Shown: positions 17,323 to 25,868, numbered from the stretch's first letter. The stretch is 48,979 nucleotides of DNA from Candidatus Dojkabacteria bacterium (GCA_018056375.1 JAGPFQ010000001.1:311361-360339), one strand, 5' to 3'. Numbers and translations are program-made. Notes: generated by a model not told the origin, from the letters alone.

Positions 17323-18403
17323 ATACCTCAATACTCCTTTCCTCCAAAGAAATATATTTAATTACAACCTTAAACATCCTTATACCCATATTATCACACA
17401 AAGCAGAAATCTCTTGAAAAAACTTATCCGCCCACTCTATCAATACAATATCACCATTCTCCAAATGCTCTATCAATCCAGACTTCTCCAACTCACCCTC
17501 CTCTAATCTCCAAGTATCCATATGTGCAAAAATCCTCTTCTTACCACCTCTCATATACCCATACTCATTGATTAATGTATATGTTGGAGAATTTACAATC
17601 TCACTAACACCAAGAGAATCTCCAACACCCTTGGCAAACTGTGTCTTACCTGCCCCAAGTTCTCCACTTAATGCAACAACTGTAGGAATATCTAAAGAAA
17701 GATACTTATCTGCGAAATCTTTAGCAAATTTAATTGTCTCTTCCTCACTCTTTGTCTCTACTTCCAAAATCTTCTTGTTCTTAATCAATGCATCCTCAAA
17801 CTCAATCTTACCTTGCCTTAATACTGAAAGTTCATTCAATGTCGTATCAAGAACTGTAGATGGTTGATTCTTAGGCAACTCACCTGCATCTAAAAAGAGA
17901 TCTATCAAATCAAAACTCTTCTTAGGTAAATCTTTAATCAATTGGTCAACACTGTACGGTGCTGACCTATATGACATATTTGCTGATGTAGCAGTAATTG
18001 GTTTACCAAACTTTTTAATTAATTCTAGTGTAAAATCATAGTCTGGATATCTAATACCTACTGCTCCTTGTTGAGAAACTACTGGTGGAACAAGATTACC
18101 TTCACTCATTGATATTACTGTAATTGGTCCAGGTAGATAGTTTTTGTAAAGATTCTCTGCCATTTCATTAATCTCTACGTATTCTTCAGCCATCTCTTTA
18201 TCTGATACTGCAATTGATATTGGTTTAGAACCCCTGAGCTTCTTGTACTGCATAATCTTCTTAAGAGCTTCTGGGTTAGTAGCATCACCACCTAATCCGT
18301 AACATGTCTCTGTTGGGTATACAATTAAACCACCATTTTTTAATACTTCAATGGCTTTTTTAATTGCTTCGTCTTTATTTTTAATTGTATCTATTCTTTT
18401 CAT
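17315..18403 (-). CDS. TsaC-TsaE fusion (threonylcarbamoyl-AMP synthase + t6A ATPase)
   Basis: One 362-residue protein joins two t6A steps. Residues 1-205 are a Sua5/YrdC domain (GGLIVYPTETCYGLG, the KLRGSKP stretch, ITATSANMSY, STVLDTT), which makes threonylcarbamoyl-AMP. Residues about 215-362 are a TsaE P-loop ATPase with GELGAGKTQFAKG near residue 247, NSPTYTLINEY and HMDTWRL, then IEWADKF. Together with the overlapping tsaD this puts three t6A activities on one mRNA. A TATAAT box on the minus strand (18426-18421) lies 17 nt before the ATG. Confidence 0.92.
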   Translation of the reverse strand: MKRIDTIKNKDEAIKKAIEVLKNGGLIVYPTETCYGLGGDATNPEALKKIMQYKKLRGSKPISIAVSDKEMAEEYVEINEMAENLYKNYLPGPITVISMSEGNLVPPVVSQQGAVGIRYPDYDFTLELIKKFGKPITATSANMSYRSAPYSVDQLIKDLPKKSFDLIDLFLDAGELPKNQPSTVLDTTLNELSVLRQGKIEFEDALIKNKKILEVETKSEEETIKFAKDFADKYLSLDIPTVVALSGELGAGKTQFAKGVGDSLGVSEIVNSPTYTLINEYGYMRGGKKRIFAHMDTWRLEEGELEKSGLIEHLENGDIVLIEWADKFFQEISALCDNMGIRMFKVVIKYISLEERSIEVYE

Positions 18404-18426
18404 GGTATAATTATGAGGTTATTATA
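18403..18426. promoter_or_regulatory. Divergent promoter region between tsaC-tsaE and 18478
   Basis: Plus strand TGGTATAAT (18403-18411) points to the gene at 18478; minus strand TATAAT (18426-18421) points to tsaC-tsaE. The two -10 boxes are 9 nt apart, so the polymerases could not both be bound at once. Confidence 0.45.
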
Positions 18427-18477
18427 CAAAGAATATGGCTATATATCCATATTTTTACTTTATTGATACTTACTAAT

Positions 18478-18945
18478 ATGGAACCTAGAGGAAGAAGAGA
18501 ACCCTATATTGACTACATACTACCAAGTACTAGAGTTGATGTGATAGATAATGATGGTACAGAGAGAGAGTTTGAGGTCTTTGTAGAACCAGAAGGACCA
18601 TACAGTGACAAAGCTTTTGCATTTGCACCAGTAAAAGATATGGATGATGTAGCTCTCTTCCAGATCCAACCTTTAGATGATTACTCAGACAAGACTTATC
18701 ATCTACACAGATTAGAGTTTGGAGACACTAATGTTATTAGATCAATGGTAAAAACTTGCGGATACCTCAAAAAGGATGCAGATGAAAAGTATGCTGTAAA
18801 TAGTCAAGATTTCAGCTTTCAAGATTTAAAAAGATCTATGACTATTGATAACAGGAAATATGTAATAACATATATGATAAATGTTGATGGTCCAATCAAC
18901 CCATATACAAAATATCTTAAAAGGATTGAGAATCGAATGAAATAA
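18478..18945 (+). CDS. Unknown protein, tandem family member 1
   Basis: A 155-residue soluble protein with no recognised family. Related to the next gene: both begin with YILPST, have an FxFAPV/FGYAPV segment followed by LFQI, and end with DGPINPYTKYLKR / EGPINPYKNYLKR. The upstream frame is open to 18385, but the ATG at 18478 aligns with the start of the paralog and follows a TGGTATAAT promoter. No signal peptide or membrane helix. One Cys only, so redox partnership with the nearby thioredoxin is not suggested by composition. Confidence 0.65.
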   Translation: MEPRGRREPYIDYILPSTRVDVIDNDGTEREFEVFVEPEGPYSDKAFAFAPVKDMDDVALFQIQPLDDYSDKTYHLHRLEFGDTNVIRSMVKTCGYLKKDADEKYAVNSQDFSFQDLKRSMTIDNRKYVITYMINVDGPINPYTKYLKRIENRMK

Positions 18946-19001
18946 TTGGATATCAATTAACATCTCAAGTAATTTAAGTCTCACTTAGTTTGTTCTAATC
19001 A

Positions 19002-19010
19002 TGGTATAAT
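19002..19010 (+). promoter_or_regulatory. Extended -10 before tandem family member 2
   Basis: TGGTATAAT, 32 nt ahead of the ATG at 19043, so this unit would have a short leader. No good -35 was seen. Confidence 0.45.
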
Positions 19011-19042
19011 GTAGTACAAAGTTTAAGATTAGTATAAAAGAT

Positions 19043-19504
19043 ATGACAGAAGATAAAGAATTAAATGAGTTAAATATTAACTACATATTACCCAGCACAG
19101 AGGTAAAGGGAGATGATGGGATTGATTACTCCGTGTACGTTCATGATTTTACTAAATATACTAATAAATATACTGATGTTCCCTTTGGATATGCACCTGT
19201 TTTAGATGAAGAGAATATCTCACTATTTCAGATAGTGGCAGCTGGAGACAAGAATAATCCTGAAAATGCTGAAAAGCTTAGTAAACTTCCATTTGGGGAA
19301 GAGTCTTTTCTTAAACACTTCATTGGATTAGGAAAAGAATTAAGAAGACATGTACAAAGTGATATGGAGAAAGGAGAGATGCAAAAATGGTCTATACCAT
19401 TTGAGTTTGAAGGAGAGAATTACACAATGACATATTTACCAGATATTGAAGGTCCTATTAATCCATACAAAAATTATCTAAAAAGATTGAGTACAAGAAA
19501 GTAA
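19043..19504 (+). CDS. Unknown protein, tandem family member 2
   Basis: A 153-residue soluble, acidic protein, paralogous to the gene at 18478 (YILPST start, FGYAPV...LFQI middle, GPINPYKNYLKR end). It has its own extended -10 and is followed 21 nt later by the thioredoxin gene, so the two are likely co-transcribed. No cysteine and no membrane segment. The stretch ENYTMTYLPDIEG near the C-terminus is echoed in the gene at 19865 (ENFNFYYMPDGMG), suggesting a third, more distant member. Function unknown. Confidence 0.65.
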   Translation: MTEDKELNELNINYILPSTEVKGDDGIDYSVYVHDFTKYTNKYTDVPFGYAPVLDEENISLFQIVAAGDKNNPENAEKLSKLPFGEESFLKHFIGLGKELRRHVQSDMEKGEMQKWSIPFEFEGENYTMTYLPDIEGPINPYKNYLKRLSTRK

Positions 19505-19525
19505 TTAAATTATTATTTCATCCCT

Positions 19526-19843
19526 ATGGAGACATTACATTTAACACAAGACACATTTCAAAAAGAGATAAAGGACTTTGAAGGAGTCGCTTTGGTTGAT
19601 TTCTGGGCACCTTGGTGTGGTCCTTGTCAGATGCTTGGTCCTATTATTGAAGATTTAGTTGGAGAATTTGATGATGTGAAGATTTGTAAAGTTAATGTTG
19701 ACGAAGAAGGAGCACTAGCTCAAGAATATGAAATTATGAGTATCCCATGTGTACATATCTTTAAGAACGGAGAGATTGTTGAGACATTGATTGGTGCACA
19801 AGCAAAAGAGTCTTACAGAGCAGCTATACAGAAGCATATTTAA
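19526..19843 (+). CDS. trxA: Thioredoxin
   Basis: Disulphide reductase of 105 residues with the classical WCGPC site (Cys31, Cys34) in VALVDFWAPWCGPCQML, the cis-Pro region MSIPCVHIFKNGE, and the C-terminal GAQAKESYRAAIQKHI. The extra Cys before the cis-Pro region (IPCVHIF) replaces the usual Thr, a variation that can tune redox behaviour. It is flanked on both sides by members of an unknown paralogous family and probably shares their transcript. Cytosolic, no signal sequence. Confidence 0.95.
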   Translation: METLHLTQDTFQKEIKDFEGVALVDFWAPWCGPCQMLGPIIEDLVGEFDDVKICKVNVDEEGALAQEYEIMSIPCVHIFKNGEIVETLIGAQAKESYRAAIQKHI

Positions 19844-19864
19844 TTAAATTTATATGTAATAATA

Positions 19865-20488
19865 ATGACAGAAGAGAGATTAAACAACAACGATAATAAT
19901 TTTGAATATACTCCTATATTCCCCGCACAAGATCCTGCAGAAAAACAAAGGAAATATGAAGAAGAAACTCAAAGGATAGAGAAATATTTTGATAAAGCTA
20001 TGGTAGAAATACCTCTAGATGGTAAGAAAAGAATATGGTTGGAGAAACAGACAAATCCTGAATATTGCATTATGATAGGCAGTAGCGATGAGGAGAGTAA
20101 ACACCTATTCCTCTTGTTAAAGCCACGTACAAAGCATAAGAGTGAAACTGACAAACAGTTTGAACAGATGCGTCGTGAACTTCTGCTTCAATCCATGCAA
20201 ATGGAAGATCTAAATAATATATACAATGTGTTTGAAGGAACCGTTCAGAAAGTTCAGAAATTAATTGATGGAAAAGAAGGAGATCCAAATAAGGTTTCTG
20301 TATCCGAAATGATAGTTCCTGTTTGCTTAGAAGAAGAAAACTTTAATTTCTACTACATGCCTGATGGTATGGGTAGTCGTAATTATGATGCATTGAGAGA
20401 TGCAAAACGAAGAATTGGTGATAGAAATATCAAACATGAAGATGTCGATCCTGTGAAAGATTATATGGAGTCTGATGATACAAACTAA
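19865..20488 (+). CDS. Unknown protein, possible distant tandem family member 3
   Basis: A 207-residue, highly charged soluble protein. The N-terminus (FEYTPIFPAQDP) and the C-terminal IVPVCLEEENFNFYYMPDGMGSRNYDA region resemble the corresponding parts of the two family members upstream, with a helical, Gln/Glu-rich middle inserted. It starts 21 nt after the thioredoxin stop, so it belongs to the same unit. The homology is suggestive, not certain. No catalytic motif was recognised. Confidence 0.6.
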   Translation: MTEERLNNNDNNFEYTPIFPAQDPAEKQRKYEEETQRIEKYFDKAMVEIPLDGKKRIWLEKQTNPEYCIMIGSSDEESKHLFLLLKPRTKHKSETDKQFEQMRRELLLQSMQMEDLNNIYNVFEGTVQKVQKLIDGKEGDPNKVSVSEMIVPVCLEEENFNFYYMPDGMGSRNYDALRDAKRRIGDRNIKHEDVDPVKDYMESDDTN

Positions 20489-20517
20489 TTGTTATTATCT
20501 AGCACTTTTGATATACT
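20489..20517 (+). promoter_or_regulatory. tRNA-Asp promoter
   Basis: TTGTTA, a 17-nt spacer ending TGA, and TATACT, 15 nt upstream of the tRNA. Confidence 0.6.
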
Positions 20518-20532
20518 CTCTACTACCTATAT

Positions 20533-20609
20533 GGAGTGGTAGCTCAATTGGTTAGAGCATCGCACTGTCACTGCGAAGGTTGCGGGTTCGACCCCCGTCC
20601 ATTCCGCCA
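20533..20609 (+). tRNA. tRNA-Asp (anticodon GTC), CCA encoded
   Basis: Cloverleaf with acceptor GGAGTGG/CCATTCC (one G-U), anticodon stem TCGCA/TGCGA with loop CTGTCAC (GTC, Asp), T-arm GCGGGTTCGACCCCCGT, discriminator G and encoded CCA. It is the only tRNA of the four here with a genomic CCA. Confidence 0.95.
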
Positions 20610-20663
20610 TATACCCAACCACTACTTTTGAAATATTCTCCTAAACTAAGTGCAAACCAAGGT

Positions 20664-21949
20664 ATGTGTAAAACATTACAATCTGAATCACTGAAAAAAC
20701 AAATAGGTAGGATAAAACCAAATCCTAAACTTTTTATCCATACACCATATACTATTTGCCCAGAGTGTAAGAAAAAATCTCTTGGAGTATTCACTATATA
20801 CAATCAAAGTTTCTCTTTAAAATGCTACAAATGTGGTTACTCCTCTTCTGAAAATTTACCGAATATAGAAAAGAAACTTATATACCTTGACCAATTCGTA
20901 ATCAGCAACATTATGAATTCTCTTGACAAGAAAAGTCCTAAATACAAAAAATCAAGAAAGATACATACTGGTTAAGATTATTCACCATCCTTAGCAGATT
21001 AATACAAGCTCAAGTAATTATTTGCCCATATTCTCGCTACCACTTTAAAGAATCTCTGTCCACACCTGTTTTTAACAAGCTTAAAAAACTATACAAGCAT
21101 TTATCATATGGAGTACAACTCAATGACCATCAACAAATCTTTAATTATCAAGTACAGCAAAAATTCGAGGAATACATATCGACAAATCGTTCTTCTTACT
21201 CAATACCTATTACAATGGAAAATTACAACAAATGGGAAGACCGCTTGCAAATCAATTTAGAATTCAATATTTCTGAAGAAGAGAAAGATGCTATACATGA
21301 AGAGACTATTGAAATGCATAAAGGATTAATTGAAATAATACAAGATAACTGGCAGAAGCATAAGAAATCATTGGATGAAAGTTACAGAGAGGAGATAGAT
21401 AATTATGGACCTGCAGTTGCAAGAAATTATATTAAACAATGTTCCGAATTTGGAGAAACCACTTATTTCCCAGGCTCTCTCCTTTGTCTTTTTTCTTCTA
21501 TGCTTTCTATCTGCAGAAAATACAACATTCCAGAAGATAAACATGTTGAGACTATTAACACTTTCTTAACATCAGGTATTATGAACGATATTCCATATGC
21601 AAGAAATAGCTCATATATGTTTGCAGCTGTCAGGCAAAAAATCCAATCTGGGATGAAACCTTCAAGTCTTTCCCAGGGAACAAATACCGACATAATTGCA
21701 ATCTCGACATATATCCCCTATGTAGATGCAATGTTCATAGATGATGAACAAGCGAATTATATAGCAGAATTAACAAAGCAAAAAAAGTTTAACTACAAAT
21801 GCAGGGTTTTCTCTACACGAACTAAAGAAGATTTTATACAATATCTTTCTGAACTCGAAGCAAAAATCCCAAAAAGTCACTTTGAACTTGTAGGTAGACT
21901 ATATGGTCCTAATTGGACTAAACCATACTTAACCATGTTCGAGAAATAA
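20664..21949 (+). pseudogene. Zinc-ribbon protein with PIN-like core, broken by a frameshift
   Basis: The first frame (ATG 20664 to TAA 20973-20975) holds a zinc ribbon, CPEC...CYKCGY, then IYLDQFVISNIMNSLDKKSPKYKK. The frame two positions on continues without a gap as YWLRLFTILSRLIQAQVIICPYSRYHFKESL and stays open to 21949. Joining them near 20966 (one base missing) gives a ~430-residue protein. The early Asp (YLDQF) and the late IIAISTYIPYVDAMFIDDEQ segment are spaced like acidic residues of PIN-type nucleases, an inference only. It lies just after tRNA-Asp, an accessory position. It may be inactivated, or the missing base may be an assembly error. Confidence 0.6.
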
Positions 21950-22075
21950 ACTTTTTTATATCATACACCCTAATTTCTTAGCTGTGGCACTCTCTATATT
22001 ATGGTTCACTACACAATATACTGTCATGGTTAGTACTCCCTGTTCAAAGAATACTTAAGAAAGAAGAAATAGATA

Positions 22076-23017
22076 TTACATACTCAAGATCTCTTCCATC
22101 AACCTCTTACAATATTCTAAATCTGCACCACCTGTTGTAGCTTCCCAAAAACCCCCTATCGTTCTACTCGCTAACATTGTCTTAAAAGCAAAGTTAAAAG
22201 TATCTAAATAATTCTCAGGAAGAAGTTTAATAAATTCATTTAGATACTCCTTAGCTAAATCAGGTCTACTGTATGTTAAATAGAGTCTGGTATACATAAT
22301 AGCAACATCATAGAATCTAGGAGATGTTGTACTAGCAGATTCTCCATCAGTTAATATCAATTTACCATCACTATACAATATATTCCTTGGAGTAAAATCA
22401 TTATGATTCAAACCCATCTCATCCATCTTCTCATAGTTCTTAACAACATCAAGTAACTCTGTTAAATCCTCACCACTCTCTTTAGCAAAATTCTCTGCAA
22501 CTTTAAAGTAGTGAGTAGCCTTATCCTTAATTGAAGTAATTGCTTTCTCTGCATGTTCTCTCTCTTGTTGGTTCTTAAAAAGATTAATACCTTTAACACA
22601 ATCAATACTGATATTAATATTAACAAGATCTTTTAATATCTTACTATCTATCTTCTCTATCATAGAATCTAAAGTATAACCTTCTACAAACTCATATATT
22701 GCATATACCAATGTATTATCAATATATCCATTCTCTAAGAGAGGTGTAATATTAAAATCTATCCCTACCCTTTTTAATTCATCATGCCAAGATATTTCAT
22801 TAAGAAGTTTTTCATTTAAACCTTCTGAGGTTGATACTTTGATAAATACTTTTTGAGTATTAAGATTACCAATAATATTTAGAAATCTACCTGTTTCATT
22901 AATTTCTTTTACATCTACTTTCTTTGATAGAAAGAATTTCTTTATCTCATCTACATCTACCTTTTTACCAGATAACCAGCTATGTCCTGATGCTGTTTTG
23001 AAGTTATCTTTAATCAT
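22076..23017 (-). CDS. Aminoglycoside phosphotransferase-like kinase
   Basis: A 313-residue protein-kinase-like small-molecule kinase. The catalytic loop is LNHNDFTPRNIL with the Asp base and Asn, and the metal Asp lies in LILTDGESAS; the N-lobe Lys is in KVFIKVSTSEG. The frame is open upstream, but the ATG at 23017 follows a TGATATAAT box by 7 nt and removes an implausible hydrophobic leader. Substrate unknown. Divergent from a NUDIX gene across 66 nt and part of a cluster with a second kinase and a nucleoside phosphorylase. Confidence 0.75.
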   Translation of the reverse strand: MIKDNFKTASGHSWLSGKKVDVDEIKKFFLSKKVDVKEINETGRFLNIIGNLNTQKVFIKVSTSEGLNEKLLNEISWHDELKRVGIDFNITPLLENGYIDNTLVYAIYEFVEGYTLDSMIEKIDSKILKDLVNINISIDCVKGINLFKNQQEREHAEKAITSIKDKATHYFKVAENFAKESGEDLTELLDVVKNYEKMDEMGLNHNDFTPRNILYSDGKLILTDGESASTTSPRFYDVAIMYTRLYLTYSRPDLAKEYLNEFIKLLPENYLDTFNFAFKTMLASRTIGGFWEATTGGADLEYCKRLMEEILSM

Positions 23018-23024
23018 ATGATTT

Positions 23025-23033
23025 ATTATATCA
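23025..23033 (-). promoter_or_regulatory. Extended -10 of the kinase gene
   Basis: TGATATAAT on the minus strand, 7 nt before the ATG at 23017: a leaderless start is predicted. Confidence 0.5.
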
Positions 23034-23067
23034 TGTATAAAAATAACATATAGTAGGAATAGCTTTG

Positions 23068-23076
23068 TGATATACT
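23068..23076 (+). promoter_or_regulatory. Extended -10 of the NUDIX gene
   Basis: TGATATACT, 7 nt before the ATG at 23084. It mirrors the divergent box at 23025-23033. Confidence 0.5.
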
Positions 23077-23083
23077 CCAATAT

Positions 23084-23593
23084 ATGAAAACTAAATTCAA
23101 AACATTTTACTGGAGTAAAAATACAGAGGTAATATTTCAACCTTTTACAGAATTACCTAAAGATATTCCTGTTACTTCTTGTATGGGTATGGCTGTATTA
23201 AACAAAGAACAGTTAGTACTCTCAAGTCCAGATAGAGGTTGGGGATTACCAGGTGGACATTCAGAAGAAGGAGAAACACCGGTAGAAACTCTTGTTAGAG
23301 AATTGGAGGAAGAAGCTGCTGTTGAGATTGATTTGGATACTCTCCAAGTAGTTGGTGGTTGGTTAATTAAGAAAATTCATAAGACAGAGAAAAATAGTAA
23401 ATATCCTAACCTTGCCTACCAGTTATTATTCATAGCTGATATTAAAAAGGTTAATGAATTTACAGAAAAATTTGAAGTTCATCAGCGTATATTTGTACCA
23501 ATAAAAGATGTACTTAACTATACTGGTGGTCCTAATTTCATACCAATATTTAACTATGTTGTAGATACATACCCAGAGAGATTTACTAAATAA
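23084..23593 (+). CDS. NUDIX hydrolase
   Basis: A 169-residue NUDIX enzyme. The box at residues 58-80 reads G-HSEEG-E-x7-RELEEEAAV, with Ala in place of the usual Gly after EE. The lead-in WGLPGGH is typical. It lies 17 nt ahead of a nucleoside phosphorylase gene and is probably co-transcribed, so a nucleotide or nucleotide-sugar substrate is reasonable. Small insertions after the box (KKIHKTEKNSKYPN) set it apart from the NUDIX protein at 8903; the two are not close paralogs. Confidence 0.85.
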   Translation: MKTKFKTFYWSKNTEVIFQPFTELPKDIPVTSCMGMAVLNKEQLVLSSPDRGWGLPGGHSEEGETPVETLVRELEEEAAVEIDLDTLQVVGGWLIKKIHKTEKNSKYPNLAYQLLFIADIKKVNEFTEKFEVHQRIFVPIKDVLNYTGGPNFIPIFNYVVDTYPERFTK

Positions 23594-23610
23594 AATTTAA
23601 ATATCATAAC

Positions 23611-24396
23611 ATGTACAAAGAATTAACAAAGAAAGATTGGAAGAGGATTACTGGTTTTCCAGAAGATAGAAAGATTGATGCTATCATAGTTAGTGGTAAT
23701 GCTTTAGCAAAAAGAGAAAAAGAAACAGGATTTTTAGAACAAGCTCTATCCAATTACAAAGATGTAAAGAAAGTTAAATATATACAAGATAATTTCTTCT
23801 CTTCAATATATGAATTTGAGATTGGAGATAAACTAATATGGTTTGATGTAGTGTATGGAGGAGCATACCTCTCTGAACTCTTACACATAGGTTGCCTATT
23901 CGGTAGTAAGAGAAACTATCTAGTTGGTAGTTGTGGTGGATTACAGAAGGATTTAGAAACAGGAGATTTAGTAATTCCTACATATACATATGGAGATGAG
24001 AGTACTACTAGAATGTATCAACCTGATGTTAAAGATCACAAACATTATGCAGACAAAGAACTAAGGGAAGAGTTTGTTAAGAGTATGAGTGATTACAAAG
24101 TATATAGTGGATCAATTATGACATGTCAGGCAATGATGGGAGAAACATTTGAAGATATTAAGAGGTGGGAAGAGGAAGGATACTTAGGGGTAGAGATGGA
24201 GAGTTCTACATTCTTTGCAGTATCAAATAGTTTCAATGTACCTAGTGTAGCATTACTACATGTATCTGATAATTTAGTAAAAAATATACTCTATGGAGAT
24301 GATGAATTAGCACAGAAGAAGGAATACAGAAACAAGATTAGAGTGTATAAATATGAGAAGATTATTAGGAATATAATGGATTCCCCTTCTAATTAG
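23611..24396 (+). CDS. Nucleoside phosphorylase family protein
   Basis: 261 residues of the PNP/UDP phosphorylase fold, which cleaves nucleosides with phosphate to a base and ribose-1-phosphate. The phosphate/ribose loop LVGSCGGLQKDLETGDLVIPTYTYGDE and the ribose-binding GVEMESSTFFAV segment are clear. The exact base preference cannot be read from the sequence. It follows the NUDIX gene by 17 nt and overlaps the convergent kinase gene by 4 nt. With its neighbours it looks like a nucleoside salvage or clean-up set. Confidence 0.8.
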   Translation: MYKELTKKDWKRITGFPEDRKIDAIIVSGNALAKREKETGFLEQALSNYKDVKKVKYIQDNFFSSIYEFEIGDKLIWFDVVYGGAYLSELLHIGCLFGSKRNYLVGSCGGLQKDLETGDLVIPTYTYGDESTTRMYQPDVKDHKHYADKELREEFVKSMSDYKVYSGSIMTCQAMMGETFEDIKRWEEEGYLGVEMESSTFFAVSNSFNVPSVALLHVSDNLVKNILYGDDELAQKKEYRNKIRVYKYEKIIRNIMDSPSN

Positions 24397-25232
24397 AAAG
24401 ACAAATGTTCTATATACTCCTCACTACAACCTATCTCCCTAAAGAGATCGAAAAGTAGTCCTACCCTTTCATCCTTTCCTCTCTTCTTCCAACTTACTAT
24501 CTTTCTTAAAGCAACGATGAAGAGGAATGATTCAAGAGCTTTTTTATCAAACTTAAAAACATTATCATATGCTTCATATACCTTAATTCCAAATCTAGAA
24601 TCATTAATTATTGATTTTGCAATATCCATTAGTGGTGAGTTAAATCCAGCTTCATTACCATAATCAATTAGATAATATTTATCATCTCTAACTAGAACAT
24701 TATTTGAAGAGAAATCCATATGACAGAATACAATCTCAGGATTTGCTTCTAAATACTCCTCTATAATATTGTAATGGTAAGGAAGATGTTCTTGTGCTAC
24801 ATCTACTTTCCTTAAGAATTGCTTGTTTATATATTCTGGGAATGTTTTAAACTCTCCTTTCATTGTTCCAGGATGTATTTCACCAAAACCACTCCCTTTT
24901 ATCTCATGCATAGCCTTCATCATGAGAGCTAATCTATCAAAGGAATCTTCCTTAATATCTTTTGAGAGATTACCACCATCTATATATTCCATAAGCATAC
25001 ATGCCATGTCATTATGTATTTTAATCTCTACTGTTTCTGGTGTTAGTATTCCTAATGGTTTGAGTAATGGAGATATTTCTTGATAGAGGTATTTGTTTGG
25101 TATGTTTAGTTTAAGGATGTAGTATTCTCCATCTATTTTTACTTTAAATGTGGATTTACTTGCTCCTGAATCTATATCATATATCTCTTCTACATTTGGG
25201 TAGAGTTCGTAAATGATTTCTTTGTAGTTCAT
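24393..25232 (-). CDS. Aminoglycoside phosphotransferase-like kinase
   Basis: A 279-residue kinase-like protein. The N-lobe Lys is in YYILKLNIPN, the hinge is MLMEYIDGGNL, the catalytic loop FCHMDFSSNNVLV and the metal site YLIDYGNEAG. It resembles homoserine/choline kinase-type phosphotransferases, substrate unknown. It is distinct from the kinase at 22076 in sequence and lies at the other end of the NUDIX-phosphorylase pair, transcribed in the same direction as that kinase. Confidence 0.75.
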   Translation of the reverse strand: MNYKEIIYELYPNVEEIYDIDSGASKSTFKVKIDGEYYILKLNIPNKYLYQEISPLLKPLGILTPETVEIKIHNDMACMLMEYIDGGNLSKDIKEDSFDRLALMMKAMHEIKGSGFGEIHPGTMKGEFKTFPEYINKQFLRKVDVAQEHLPYHYNIIEEYLEANPEIVFCHMDFSSNNVLVRDDKYYLIDYGNEAGFNSPLMDIAKSIINDSRFGIKVYEAYDNVFKFDKKALESFLFIVALRKIVSWKKRGKDERVGLLFDLFREIGCSEEYIEHLSF

Positions 25233-25390
25233 TTTGGTTATATATATTTAATTTATATTTATGCTTAGGAATATTATTTATTAATTATACTACATTAGTT
25301 AATCTAAAATTTATTTTTGTTCTCTATATTTCTGATATTGTTCTGATTGTAAGAATTTTGTAATAAGTGGATGGTAAAATTCCAATATAG

Positions 25391-25840
25391 ATATCAATCA
25401 AAATACTCCCAACCGACTATTTCAGACCACTAAAGATTGCATATAGAGAATTGTTAGAACAATATTTTAAAAACTACCAACACAATATTTATACCACAGG
25501 GTCAAAGATGCAGATATGTGTAGAATCATCTGAGTACCAATCACGAATTTTAAAATACACAGAAGAATTTCTATTGGAAACAGATAGGGCAGAACCGAAA
25601 CCTAAGAGAACAAAATTTTCAAGAAGACTAAAAAATAGTATGTACAGTCTATCCTTTCCTAATAAAAAAGCTAAGTTTCTTGGTTTAGAGATAGCAGATA
25701 TTATCTCATATGGTTATTATCTTTCATCACATCATAGAAGATGTAAAAATGAACTCTATAAAGATATTTGGAAAGTTATAGAGAAAAGAAAGAAGGATAT
25801 TGAACAGAAATACCAAATGATATGTGTAATTAGAATGTAA
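25391..25840 (+). pseudogene. DUF3800 fragment lacking its N-terminal half
   Basis: The frame opens after a TAG at 25388-25390 with no ATG at a plausible place and encodes only the C-terminal half of a DUF3800 protein: PTDYFRPLKIAYRELLEQYF, MQICVESSEYQ and FLGLEIADIISYGYYL. The N-terminal DxSG-like segment, intact in the copy at 29125, is absent; 158 nt upstream hold no recognisable remnant. The two copies are not close in sequence, so this is not a simple duplication. Probably a decayed accessory gene. Confidence 0.55.
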
Positions 25841-25868
25841 AAAGGGAGTCGTACGTGCCAACTCCCTT
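25838..25868 (-). terminator. Intrinsic terminator of the minus-strand unit
   Basis: An 8-bp stem AAGGGAGT/ACTCCCTT (25842-25849 with 25861-25868) and 11-nt loop, followed on the minus strand by TTTTTAC. It lies 53 nt past the stop of the gene at 25922. Confidence 0.65.

Noticed and set aside
17314-17331. TTG start for tsaD at 17331
   Set aside because: The ATG at 17322 overlaps the upstream stop and gives the usual N-terminus; nothing supports the TTG.
20552-20803. Minus-strand frame of 83 residues across tRNA-Asp
   Set aside because: It overlaps the tRNA, has no family features and is antisense to the zinc-ribbon gene.
20958-20980. Programmed ribosomal frameshift in the zinc-ribbon gene
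   Set aside because: No slippery heptamer or clear downstream hairpin at the junction; a lost base explains it more simply.
20533-22075. Integrated element using tRNA-Asp as attachment site
   Set aside because: No repeat of the tRNA 3' end was found downstream and no integrase is present, so only an accessory gene can be claimed.
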